DNA of 64,000 bases from Methylobacterium terrae (GTDB taxonomy: Bacteria; Pseudomonadota; Alphaproteobacteria; Rhizobiales; Beijerinckiaceae), in the NCBI RefSeq assembly GCF_003173755.1, contig NZ_CP029553.1:5646001-5710000 (forward strand), given 5' to 3'. Both the position numbers and the translations under genes were made by a program. A model generated the notes under the pieces. The model did no database searches, was not told where the DNA came from, and worked only from the letters and a program-made list of their open reading frames with translations. Of this stretch, positions 16,034-23,805 are shown piece after piece; positions within the stretch are counted from its first letter, which is position 1, and the number at the start of each line of letters is the position of its first letter.

Positions 16034-17029
16034 TCAGCCATTCGGCCCGCCGTCCCAGTACAGCCCCTCCGGCAGGGTCGCGGCCGCGCCGACCAGGCGC
16101 TCGCCGCCGAGGCGGGCCAGCACCGCGTAGAGGCGCTCGGCGTCCGAGCGCTCGGACGCCGCCGTCCGGCGCGGGATGCCGTCGAGAAAGGCGCGCTTGA
16201 GGGTGGCGTAGGTCGCCTCGTCCTCCGCCGCCATCAGCGGGCGCACGGGAGCCCAGGCTGCCTCGCCCGCGGCCAGCGCCTGCTTGGCCCGGGCCGAGGC
16301 GCGGGCAAAGCCTGCGACGGTGTGGGGCTCGCGCTGCAAGAGCGCCTCGTCGAAGACGTAGCCGAGGAGCGCGATCGGGCCTTCGACCCCGAAGGCCTCG
16401 GCGATGCCGTCGGCGCCGATCAGGCGGCGGAAGCCCCGCGCCTCGAGCCGGGCGCAGAAGGTCCAGTACAGGAGCGCGGCGTCGAGCTCGCCCGATTCGA
16501 GCTTGCGCATCAGCAGCGGCGGCGCGCCGAAGACCGGTTGCGCCGCGCGCTCGAGGTCGAGCCCGTCCTTCTCGCGGGCCCGCGCCCGCAGGAGCAGCCA
16601 GTTCTTGTCGAGCGGGCCCCCCGCCACCCCGAGGCGCTTGCCGGCGAGGCCGGCGACCGAGGTCAGGGAGCTTCCCCCCGGCACCATCAGGGCGCCCTCG
16701 GTCGAGGAATAGGGCAGGAACTTCACCGCCCGCCCCTCGGCCCGCAGGCGCGCGGCCCAGAGCAGGTCCGACACGATGGTGTCGACCTGGCCGCCCTGGA
16801 AGGCGATGCGGGCGGCGTCGCTCCCGGCGAGGCGCACGCCCTCGAGCGACAGGCCCTCCGCCGCGTCGATCCCCTCCGCCTTGATGACCGCCGCCTCCCA
16901 GGAGACGGTGCCGAACGGCAGCAGCCCGACCTTGAGCGGCGCCGGTGCGGAGGCCTGCTGCGCCCCGGCCGCACGGAGCGCGATCGGCCACAGGCCGGCC
17001 GCCGCCATCAATCCGCGCCGTGAGAGCAT
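16034..17029 (-). CDS. ABC transporter substrate-binding protein, NitT/TauT type
   Basis: The 331-residue periplasmic protein begins MLSRRGLMAAAGLWPIALRA, a short SRRG-type export signal that could use the Tat or Sec route. The mature part has the family sequence PLKVGLLPFGTVSWEAAVIKAEGID and a type II binding-protein fold (QGGQVDTIVSDLLWAARLRAEG). ATG 17029 follows a strong AGGAGG site. It should hand its ligand to the downstream permease-ATPase pair, although a repeat separates them. Confidence 0.9.
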   Translation of the reverse strand: MLSRRGLMAAAGLWPIALRAAGAQQASAPAPLKVGLLPFGTVSWEAAVIKAEGIDAAEGLSLEGVRLAGSDAARIAFQGGQVDTIVSDLLWAARLRAEGRAVKFLPYSSTEGALMVPGGSSLTSVAGLAGKRLGVAGGPLDKNWLLLRARAREKDGLDLERAAQPVFGAPPLLMRKLESGELDAALLYWTFCARLEARGFRRLIGADGIAEAFGVEGPIALLGYVFDEALLQREPHTVAGFARASARAKQALAAGEAAWAPVRPLMAAEDEATYATLKRAFLDGIPRRTAASERSDAERLYAVLARLGGERLVGAAATLPEGLYWDGGPNG

Positions 17030-17191
17030 GGGCCCCCTCCTCCTGTCCCCGTCCGTGTCGCCGGCCGTTTCCCGAAGAGAGGTAGGCGGCGCGGGCGGCG
17101 GCGTCCACCGCTTGCGCGCCGGGCCGAGAGGCCGCACCCTGGGCGGGTCCGCCGCCGCGGTCACTTGTACTCTCGTCAGGACGATGACGGC

Positions 17192-17560
17192 ATGTCGAAG
17201 GACCAGGTACTCGACCCCGGCGCGATCGCCGCGCGCCTCGCCGACCTGCCGGCCTGGAAGGAGGCCGACGGCTGGATCGTCCGCACCTACCGGACGCACA
17301 GCTGGAAGGGCACCCTGATGGTGATCAATACGGTCGGCCACCTCGCCGAGGCCGCCTGGCACCACCCGGACCTCACCGCCTCCTACGCCTGGGTCGAGGT
17401 GCGGCTCACCACCCACTCGGCCAAGGGCCTGACCGAGAAGGATTTCGCCCTGGCGCGGAAGATCGAGGAGGTGGTCGGCTGGCAGCCGGGCCTGGAGGGG
17501 GGCGCGCTGGAGGGCACGCCCTCGGATCCGCGCTTCGCCTACATCAAGCACGGCCGGTAG
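17192..17560 (+). CDS. phhB: Pterin-4a-carbinolamine dehydratase
   Basis: Dehydrates 4a-hydroxytetrahydropterin, recycling the cofactor of aromatic amino acid hydroxylases. The 122-residue product carries the catalytic signature AEAAWHHPDLTASYAWVEVRL with the His-His-Pro, the later His in TTHSAKGLTEKD and the following Asp. No phenylalanine hydroxylase gene is adjacent, and in many bacteria the enzyme is encoded alone. ATG 17192 was taken over a longer TTG-initiated frame because the extension shows no conservation. Confidence 0.93.
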   Translation: MSKDQVLDPGAIAARLADLPAWKEADGWIVRTYRTHSWKGTLMVINTVGHLAEAAWHHPDLTASYAWVEVRLTTHSAKGLTEKDFALARKIEEVVGWQPGLEGGALEGTPSDPRFAYIKHGR

Positions 17561-17562
17561 GC

Positions 17563-19011
17563 TCACGCCGAGCGCGCCACCTCCCGTCCCGCGTGCTTGT
17601 CCCGATAGAGCGCCGTGTCGGCCGCGTGGACGAAATCCTCGAAGCTCATGCCGTCCCGGTACGGGGCGGTGCCGCAGGACATCGACAGGGTGAGGACGGC
17701 GCCGTCGTCGAGCGCGAGCGGCGTGCGGCGCAAGGCGCCGCGCAGGCGCAGCGCGATCGCGTCCGCCCGGTCGAGGTCGGTCCCGGGGAGCAGGACCAGG
17801 AACTCGTCGCCGCCGACGCGCCCGACGAGGTCGGGCTCGCGCAGGCCGGCGCGCAGGACCGCGACGAGGTGGACCAGCGCCCGGTCCCCCGCCCGGTGGC
17901 CGTGCCGGTCGTTGACCGCCTTGAACAGGTCGAGGTCGATCGCGATCAGGCTCAGCGGCGCGTGGGCCGGGATCCGCATCGCCGAATCCCGTATCGCCGA
18001 ATCCCGTATCACCTGGAGCGCGGCGTCGCGGAACGCCGCGCGGTTGAGCGCGCCGGTCAGGTCGTCGGTGGCGGCCAGCCGCGCCAGCTCGGCCCCTTGC
18101 GCCCGCAGGGCCTCGGCGCTCCGCGACAGGGCGGCGAGGCTCTCGCCCCGGGCCGCCAGCGCCGCCGCCACCGGCAGGCAGGTCAGCAGCAGGCCGGCCA
18201 GGAAGATCTGCAGCAGGAGGGCCCGCTCGCGGGGATCCGCCCCGGGCGTGGCGATCGGGCCCTCTCCGCCCAGGGTCGCGACGGTGCCGATCAGCGCCAC
18301 GATCATCACGGCGAGCTCGGTCCCGCGTCGCCCGATCCGGAACGTCGCCAGCATGACCGGGCAGAACAGCACGAACATCAGCGGTCGCGGGGCGACGAAG
18401 AACACCGCGTAGGCGCTCGCGGCGGTCAGCGCCAGCAGCCCCGCAGCCTCCGCGCGCCGCCATCCGCTCCGGGCGGCGAAGTCCCGGCGATGCCCGCCCC
18501 GCAGCAGGGCGCGGACGAACGGCGTGACGATCAGGAGGCCGAGGCCGTCGCCGAGGAACCAGACGGCGAAGGATGCCCCGGGATCCTGCCGGAACAGCAG
18601 CCGGGCGGTGACGGCGGCCCCGATCCCGCTCAGCGCCGGGGCGACGCCGCCGCAGACCGCGATGAAGCGTCCGACCGCGGACGGCGCGTCCAGGAGGCCC
18701 TCGTCCCGCGGGCCGGGCCGGCGCAGCAGGGCGGCGGCGAGGCAGAGCTCGACCAGGCTGCAGGCGGCGTGGAGGACCGAGCCGAGGCTGACGCCCCGCA
18801 TCAGGCCGTCGGCGGCGACGCTCGCGAGCATGCCGAGCGCGAGCACCCCGGGCCAGGCGCCCGGGCGGCGCTCGAGCATCAGCGCCAGCAGGACCGCGTT
18901 GGCCGGCCAGATCACGGCGACCGCCCGGTCCGGGCCGGTGAGGCCGAGGGTCCCGGCGGCGAGCGCGAAGGACACTACGCCGGCCACGAGTTCCGCCTGT
19001 CCGATCCGCAC
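17563..19011 (-). CDS. MASE1-type membrane diguanylate cyclase
   Basis: Makes cyclic di-GMP from GTP. The 482-residue protein has an N-terminal membrane sensor of about eight helices resembling MASE1 (AVIWPANAVLLALMLERRPG, VWFLGDGLGLLIVTP). A linker and a GGDEF domain follow (DDLTGALNRAAF; VGRVGGDEFLVLLPG near residue 400). An inhibitory I-site REPD precedes GGDEF by five residues, so product inhibition is expected. The GTG at 19011 is preceded by GGGGAGG. A five-residue tandem duplication (IRDSA twice, encoded near 17985-18010) lies inside the catalytic domain. There is no EAL domain. Confidence 0.92.
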   Translation of the reverse strand: MRIGQAELVAGVVSFALAAGTLGLTGPDRAVAVIWPANAVLLALMLERRPGAWPGVLALGMLASVAADGLMRGVSLGSVLHAACSLVELCLAAALLRRPGPRDEGLLDAPSAVGRFIAVCGGVAPALSGIGAAVTARLLFRQDPGASFAVWFLGDGLGLLIVTPFVRALLRGGHRRDFAARSGWRRAEAAGLLALTAASAYAVFFVAPRPLMFVLFCPVMLATFRIGRRGTELAVMIVALIGTVATLGGEGPIATPGADPRERALLLQIFLAGLLLTCLPVAAALAARGESLAALSRSAEALRAQGAELARLAATDDLTGALNRAAFRDAALQVIRDSAIRDSAMRIPAHAPLSLIAIDLDLFKAVNDRHGHRAGDRALVHLVAVLRAGLREPDLVGRVGGDEFLVLLPGTDLDRADAIALRLRGALRRTPLALDDGAVLTLSMSCGTAPYRDGMSFEDFVHAADTALYRDKHAGREVARSA

Positions 19012-19153
19012 CCCGCGCCTCCCCGGATGAGCGATGCAGCGCCCCGCGCACGGTCCGCTGATACATCAGTCGCGAGAAGGCGTTCTCCGGCCTTAAGGGG
19101 AGCCTAATGGGTCCGGGGCCTAGACCGGAATGCGGGCAGACAAGTCATGCCGT

Positions 19154-19258
19154 CTAGTCTGCTCGCGCCATGATTTGCTCCGGATCGATGTTACAACTGC
19201 CGGTTTGAAAGACGACGAGCGCGGGATTGATGTCGATGTTCTGGTCGTGTCTTGCTGC
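19154..19258 (-). pseudogene. Possible gene remnant (C-terminal fragment)
   Basis: On the minus strand a 34-codon frame between two in-frame stops reads like a genuine protein end (QNIDINPALVVFQTGSC, then NIDPEQIMARAD and a stop). It has no start codon in frame. The stretch 19130-19260 has markedly lower GC than everything around it. I do not recognise the family. It may be the decayed tail of an acquired gene. Confidence 0.35.
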
Positions 19259-19287
19259 CTAGCAGGCGGGACTCGCCGTGGACTGGA

Positions 19288-19509
19288 TCACCCGCTCGCC
19301 TTGATCCGCCGACATTGCGTCTTCAGGTAGGCCGTCCGCCCGATACCCTCCCGGACCTCCGAGCGGGCGATGATCTCCTGCCAGCCGGTGGCGCAGCCGA
19401 TCTCGCTCGCGACCCTGGTCTTGAACACGTCGGTGGCGGTCGCCTCCTCGCAATCCTGCACCGGGACCGTGCCGGCGCAGATCAGCACCACCGCCAGGAA
19501 GCCGTTCAT
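19288..19509 (-). CDS. Small secreted protein of unknown function
   Basis: The 73-residue product begins with a short hydrophobic signal (MNGFLAVVLICAGTVPVQ) and continues with DCEEATATDVFKTRVASEIGCATGWQEII, then a basic tail ending CRRIKASG. It has three cysteines, of which one or two could pair in the periplasm. ATG 19509 follows a GGGATCGGGA stretch that may serve as a ribosome site. No domain is recognised. The neighbours (metallophosphoesterase and diguanylate cyclase) give no clue. Confidence 0.65.
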   Translation of the reverse strand: MNGFLAVVLICAGTVPVQDCEEATATDVFKTRVASEIGCATGWQEIIARSEVREGIGRTAYLKTQCRRIKASG

Positions 19510-19587
19510 CGTCCCGATCCCCCGTTCACGGGGCATGATGATGGGGCGCGGCGGCGGCAAGCAAACCCGTACCTTGGGCAACTCCTG

Positions 19588-19636
19588 CCTTGGCCGACCC
19601 TCACCTTGGCCGACCCCCGCCTTGGGCCGACCCTCG
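19588..19636. repeat. Three-copy 16-17 base tandem repeat
   Basis: The unit ccttggccgaccc plus 3 spacer bases recurs at 19588, 19604 and 19620 (the third has one extra g). A partial relative (accttgggca) lies just left. It sits in the gap downstream of the metallophosphoesterase gene, where slippage would be harmless. Confidence 0.75.
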
Positions 19637-19651
19637 CCCCAGTCCGGGATC

Positions 19652-20503
19652 TCAGGCCGGAACCTCGACCGACAGCCCGGGCGCGAAGGTGCGGCCCTCG
19701 ACGGGGTTGGCGAGGCAGCGGGTGCCGTGGAGCGCGAGGTCGTGGCCGGCGTGGAAGTGGCCCGAGACCCACAGGGCCGGCCGGTGCGCCGCCGGCAGGT
19801 CGGCGAGCAGGGTGGTGGCGTAGAAGGCCGGCACCCACCAGGGCACGCCGGGGGCGTCGCGGAACCGGTCGGCGGCCTCGGGGATCGGCGGGTGGTGGGT
19901 GACCGCGACGGTCGGCCCCGGATGGGGCCGGGCGAGCGCGGCCAGCATCGCCGCCCGGTCGGCGGCGTGGGCCTCCATCGCGGCGTGCGGCGTCCAGGGC
20001 GTGCCGTCGCCGAGGCGGATCGCCCGGTACTCCCGGGAGCCGGTCGCCGGGTCGGTCATGCGGGCGGCGGCATAGGCCACCGGGTCCGCGGGCCGGTCGG
20101 GGGCGTCCGCGGGGAGCCAGCGCCCGGCGAGCCGCCAGTCGCTCCACAGGGTCGCGCCGACGAAGCGCACCCCGCCGATCACGCGCGCCGCGCCGCCCTG
20201 GAGCAGCACGATCCGCTCGCGGCCGGCCGCCCGGTTGATCGCCGCCACGCCGGCTGCGAGTGCCGCCAGCAGCTCGGGGGCGGTGCGGGGATCGCCGGAC
20301 GGCGCGTAGCGCTCGTGGTTGCCCGGCACCAGCACCACCGGCCGCTCGCCGGCCAGCTGCAGCAGCGCGGCGAGCCCCCGCTCCGGCTCGCCCTCCCAGA
20401 CGTCGCCGGCGCAGACCATCACGTCGAGGGGGTGCGTCGGGACCGGCACGGCACCGAGCGGCCGGCGCTCGAGATGCAGGTCGGAGAGCGGGAAGAGGCG
20501 CAT
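19652..20503 (-). CDS. Calcineurin-like metallophosphoesterase
   Basis: The 283-residue protein has all five metal-binding blocks of the family in order: SDLHLE (Asp8, His10), AGDVWEG (Asp34), PGNHERY (Asn62, His63), VTHHPPI near residue 200 and SGHFHAGHD near 246. The substrate is unknown. The start is 6 bases after the holB stop, so it is cotranscribed with tmk and holB. In many relatives metG and tatD occupy this place, so this gene may be an insertion or a rearranged neighbour. Confidence 0.92.
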   Translation of the reverse strand: MRLFPLSDLHLERRPLGAVPVPTHPLDVMVCAGDVWEGEPERGLAALLQLAGERPVVLVPGNHERYAPSGDPRTAPELLAALAAGVAAINRAAGRERIVLLQGGAARVIGGVRFVGATLWSDWRLAGRWLPADAPDRPADPVAYAAARMTDPATGSREYRAIRLGDGTPWTPHAAMEAHAADRAAMLAALARPHPGPTVAVTHHPPIPEAADRFRDAPGVPWWVPAFYATTLLADLPAAHRPALWVSGHFHAGHDLALHGTRCLANPVEGRTFAPGLSVEVPA

Positions 20504-20509
20504 CGAGTC

Positions 20510-21547
20510 TCAGGCGCCGAACAGCGACAGCACCACCGGCCGCCGGTCGAGGTTGTAGACCTGCGCCTCCCGGGCGGCCTTCGCGGCGCGCTCGGCGGCA
20601 TCCGCCAGGGCGGCGAGGCGGGCCGGCGGCTCGCCCTGGCGCCGCTCGATCTCGGCGGCGAGCCGCCTTTGCACCGTGTCGAGGGCGGCGGCGTAGAGCG
20701 CGTCGGCCTCGCGGCCGGCGAGGCGCTCGGCGAGCTTCAGGGCCCGGCGCCAGTCCGGCCGGTCGCCCTGCGCCATGAGCGCCTCGACCTCGTCGACGAC
20801 CCCGAGGGTGTCGGGATCGAGCAGCTCGAGGGCGCGGGCGACCGAGCCCTCGCTCAAGGACGCCGCCCGCTCGATCAGCGCCGGCGGGTGCCCGGCCTGC
20901 GGGCCGCCCAGGCCGCGCAGCACCTGCGCCACCGTCCCCGCCGTGAGCGGCTTCAGGGAGAGGCGGCGGCAGCGCGAGCGGATCGTCGGCAGCAGGCGAC
21001 CCGGGGCGTGGCTGACGATCAGGAACAGCGAGCGCGGCGGCGGCTCCTCGATCACCTTCAGGAGCGCGTTGGCGCTGGCGAGGTTCAGCTCGTCGGCGCA
21101 GTCGACGATGCAGATCCGGTAGCCCGCATCGGCGGACGTCGCCGAGAAGAGGTGGAGCGCGCGCCGCGCCGCGTCGACGCCGATCTGGGTCGGGATCGTC
21201 TTCGATCCCGGCGCCTTCTGGCGGCGCAGCAGCACGAGGTTCGGATGGGCGAGACCCGCGACCTGGCGCGCGACCGTGTGGCCGGGGGGCAGCGCCAGGG
21301 TGTCGGGCGTGCCGTTGCCGTCGCCGCGCGCCAGCAGGTGGCGGGCGACCCGGAAGGCGAGCGTCGCCTTGCCGATGCCCTTCGGCCCGCCGATGAGCCA
21401 GGCATGGTGGAGCCGCCCGGCGCCGATCGCCTCGCGAAAGGCGCGCTCGGCCGCCTCCTGGCCGAGGAGGTCCTGCCGCTCGCGCGGGCGGGCGATCCCC
21501 GGGATCTCGCCGATCTCGAGGTCGTCGTCCCTCGTCTCAGGCGGCAT
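20510..21547 (-). CDS. holB: DNA polymerase III subunit delta prime
   Basis: Clamp-loader subunit that holds gamma/tau and delta together. The 345-residue product has an AAA+ fold with P-loop GGPKGIGKATLAF (residues 53-65; Ala61 replaces the usual Ser/Thr), the sequence ADELNLASANALLKVIEEPP and LFLIVSHAPGRLLPTIRSRCRRL. This matches DnaX-like family members that are poor ATPases. ATG 21547 overlaps the tmk stop by 11 bases. A TTG six codons upstream is less likely. It forms an operon with dacA and tmk. Confidence 0.94.
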   Translation of the reverse strand: MPPETRDDDLEIGEIPGIARPRERQDLLGQEAAERAFREAIGAGRLHHAWLIGGPKGIGKATLAFRVARHLLARGDGNGTPDTLALPPGHTVARQVAGLAHPNLVLLRRQKAPGSKTIPTQIGVDAARRALHLFSATSADAGYRICIVDCADELNLASANALLKVIEEPPPRSLFLIVSHAPGRLLPTIRSRCRRLSLKPLTAGTVAQVLRGLGGPQAGHPPALIERAASLSEGSVARALELLDPDTLGVVDEVEALMAQGDRPDWRRALKLAERLAGREADALYAAALDTVQRRLAAEIERRQGEPPARLAALADAAERAAKAAREAQVYNLDRRPVVLSLFGA

Positions 21548-22253
21548 CGGCGGCTCCGCGGGCAAGCTGCGGCAGCCGCTCCGCCACGGCGGCGCGGATC
21601 GCCTGGGCGACGGCGTCGGGGGTTCCTTGCGCGTCGATGACCGCGCAGCGCGCCGGCTCGGCCTCGGCGATGGCCAGGAACGCGGCCCGCAGGCGCTGGT
21701 GGAACCCTAAGGCCTCGGCCTCGAACCGGTCGGGCCCCCGGGCGGCGGCGCGGTCGCGCTGGCGCGCGCGAGCCAGCCCGATCTCGGCGGGCAGGTCGAG
21801 GATCAGGGTCAGGTCCGGCCGGGTCGCGCCGACCACCACCCGCTCGAGGGCGGCCAGGGTCTCGGGCTCGACCCCGCCGGCGGCGCCCTGGTAGGCCCGC
21901 GTCGAGTCGCTGAAGCGGTCGCACAGCACCACGGCGCCCCGGGCGAGGCTCGGGCGGATCAGGGTCGAGAGGTGGTCGAGGCGGGCGGCGGCGAACAGCA
22001 GCGCCTCGGCGAAGGGGCCGTAGGGCTTGGCGACGCCCGACAGCACCGCGCTCCGGATCCGCTCGGCCCGGGGCGAGCCGCCGGGCTCGCGGGTGGTCAC
22101 GACCTCGCGGGCCTCCGCCCGGCCGTCCGCGCCCGCGCGCAGCCAGGCGGCCAGGCGGGCGATCTGGGTCGACTTGCCGGCGCCCTCACCGCCCTCGAAG
22201 GTGATGAAGCAGCCCGGACGGCCGGGCGCTCCGGTGGCGGCGACCTCGCTCAC
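21537..22253 (-). CDS. tmk: Thymidylate kinase
   Basis: Phosphorylates dTMP to dTDP. The 238-residue product has P-loop FEGGEGAGKSTQ (20-30), the TREPGGSPRAERIR motif, DRFSDSTRAYQGA and a LID segment rich in Arg (GLARARQRDRAAARGPDRFE). It starts with GTG at 22253, overlapping the dacA TGA by 4 bases (GTGA), so translation is coupled. Its length is slightly above the usual ~210 because of an extended N-terminus. Confidence 0.95.
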   Translation of the reverse strand: MSEVAATGAPGRPGCFITFEGGEGAGKSTQIARLAAWLRAGADGRAEAREVVTTREPGGSPRAERIRSAVLSGVAKPYGPFAEALLFAAARLDHLSTLIRPSLARGAVVLCDRFSDSTRAYQGAAGGVEPETLAALERVVVGATRPDLTLILDLPAEIGLARARQRDRAAARGPDRFEAEALGFHQRLRAAFLAIAEAEPARCAVIDAQGTPDAVAQAIRAAVAERLPQLARGAADAA

Positions 22254-23476
22254 GACTTGCTGGTGATCCGGCTGAGGGCCTGGCGGAACCAGCCGGTGCC
22301 GACCTCCATCGCCGCGTCGAGGGCCCGCTGGGTCATGGTGCCGGCCGGCACGGATTCGGCGGTGTAGAGCGGCATGTCGAGCACCACCTGCTCGCCGCGG
22401 GTGACCTTGAGCCGGCCGACCTCGCGCCCCTCCTCCACCGGCGCGGTCAGCGGGCCCTGGTAGGTGGCGCGCGCCACCAGCCGGTCGCTGTTGCCCCGCG
22501 GCAGCATGAGCCGCACCGGCTTCTTCGTGACGAGCGGCACCCGGCCCTTCTCGGCGCCGTAGGTCTCGGCCTCGGCCACGGTCTCGCCGGCATTGAAGAC
22601 CTGGCGCGCCTCGAAGGCGCGGAACCCCCATTCGAGGAGCTTGCGCGATTCCGCGGCGCGGTCGCGGGCCGTCTTGAGGCCGCTCACCACCAGGACCAGG
22701 CGCTGGCCGTTCTGCACCGCCGAGCCGGTCAGGCCGTAGCCGGATTCCTCGAGGTAGCCGGTCTTCAGCCCGTCGGCGCCGATGTCGAGGGAGAGCAGCG
22801 GGTTACGGTTCTGCTGGCGGATCTTGTTCCAGGTGAACTCGCGCTCGGAGAACAGCTTGTACTGCTCGGGGTAGGTCTCGATCAAATGAATGGAGAGCTT
22901 CGCGAGATCGCGGGCCGTCACCTTCTGGTCGGGGGCCGAGTAGCCGGTGGCGTTGCGGAAGGTCGAGCGCTCGAGCCCGATTTCCTTCGCGTGCCGGTTC
23001 ATGATCTGGGAAAAATTGTCCTCGGTGCCGGCGACGCCCTCGGCCGCCGCGATCGCCGCGTCGTTGCCGGACTGGACCACGATGCCGCGCAGGAGGTCGG
23101 GCAGCTTCACCTTGCTGTTGAGCTGGGCGAACATCGACGAGCCGCCGCCGCCGGCGCCGCCGCGGCGCCAGGCGTTCTCGCTGATGGTGAACTCGGTGTC
23201 GGGGCCGAGCTTGCCCTTGCGCATCTCGTCGAAGAGCACCTCGACGGTCATCAGCTTGGCCATGCTGGCCGGCGAGAACGGCTCGTCGGCGCCCTTCTCG
23301 AACAGGACCGCGCCGGTATCGGCGTCGATCAGGATCGCGTGCGGCGCCAGGGTCTGGAAGCCTTGCGCCCGCGCGTCGGAGGCCGCCACCGCGGCTCCCA
23401 GGATCGCTGCCAGAGCCAGTCCCGCGGCGCGGCGCGCGAGCGCCCTGCCCGCTCCGGTGGTCGCTGTCGCACGCAT
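22250..23476 (-). CDS. dacA: D-alanyl-D-alanine carboxypeptidase, DacA/PBP5-6 type
   Basis: Trims the terminal D-Ala from peptidoglycan pentapeptides at the periplasmic face. The 408-residue product has a signal peptide (cleavage after SDARAQ), the active-site motifs S71-M-A-K74, S136-G-N138 and K238-T-G240, and a C-terminal PBP5-like beta domain with a final amphipathic segment (GTGWFRQALSRITSKS) for membrane anchoring. ATG 23476 follows AAGGTGG. It is the first gene of dacA-tmk-holB. Confidence 0.94.
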   Translation of the reverse strand: MRATATTGAGRALARRAAGLALAAILGAAVAASDARAQGFQTLAPHAILIDADTGAVLFEKGADEPFSPASMAKLMTVEVLFDEMRKGKLGPDTEFTISENAWRRGGAGGGGSSMFAQLNSKVKLPDLLRGIVVQSGNDAAIAAAEGVAGTEDNFSQIMNRHAKEIGLERSTFRNATGYSAPDQKVTARDLAKLSIHLIETYPEQYKLFSEREFTWNKIRQQNRNPLLSLDIGADGLKTGYLEESGYGLTGSAVQNGQRLVLVVSGLKTARDRAAESRKLLEWGFRAFEARQVFNAGETVAEAETYGAEKGRVPLVTKKPVRLMLPRGNSDRLVARATYQGPLTAPVEEGREVGRLKVTRGEQVVLDMPLYTAESVPAGTMTQRALDAAMEVGTGWFRQALSRITSKS

Positions 23477-23640
23477 GAACCTGCCACCTTGCCCGTATCG
23501 CTCGAAACCCGGGCAGATCGGGACACCTGCCGACCGGGAAACCCGCCGCACTGTGCCGCCCTGCTCGGGCCCGCGCAACCGCGCCTGTGCCGCAGTGCGG
23601 GATGGGGAACCGTTTCGGGTGCGGGTTCGTCCCACGCGCA

Positions 23641-23767
23641 ACCTCATCCCGAGGTGCCGCGAAGCAGCCTCGAAGGAGGGCTCCCGCAGCCCCCGCGATC
23701 CCTGGAAGCCTGCTTCGAGGCTCCCCGCGGATCGCACCTCAGGGCGAGGTCGTGCAGGATGAGGTCG
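23641..23767. repeat. Dispersed palindromic repeat, copy B
   Basis: It begins acctcatcccgaggtgccg and ends aggatgaggtcgt, with an internal stem cctcgaagga (from 23668) against cctgcttcgagg (23709-23720). It shares block order and much sequence with copy A at 15822-15947. It fills the gap between rlpA and dacA (23477-23805), which otherwise holds only the presumed dacA promoter. Confidence 0.8.
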
Positions 23768-23805
23768 TGGACGGGGTCGGAGGATGCTTGCCCCTCGGCC
23801 CGCCC

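Noticed and set aside
13454..17023. Very long open frame on the plus strand across the ABC and MFS genes
   Set aside because: It is antisense to well-supported genes, and its translation is low-complexity Arg/Gly/Ala sequence with no family motif. Long false frames are expected at this GC content.
16034..19066. Single 1010-codon minus-strand frame covering two genes
   Set aside because: The C-terminal part is the ABC binding protein with its own start and ribosome site. The N-terminal part is an out-of-frame shadow of the diguanylate cyclase and the antisense of the pterin dehydratase gene.
19588..19636. Possible CRISPR array
   Set aside because: Units of 16-17 bases with 3-base spacing and only three copies are a simple tandem repeat. 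There are no spacers, leader or cas genes.
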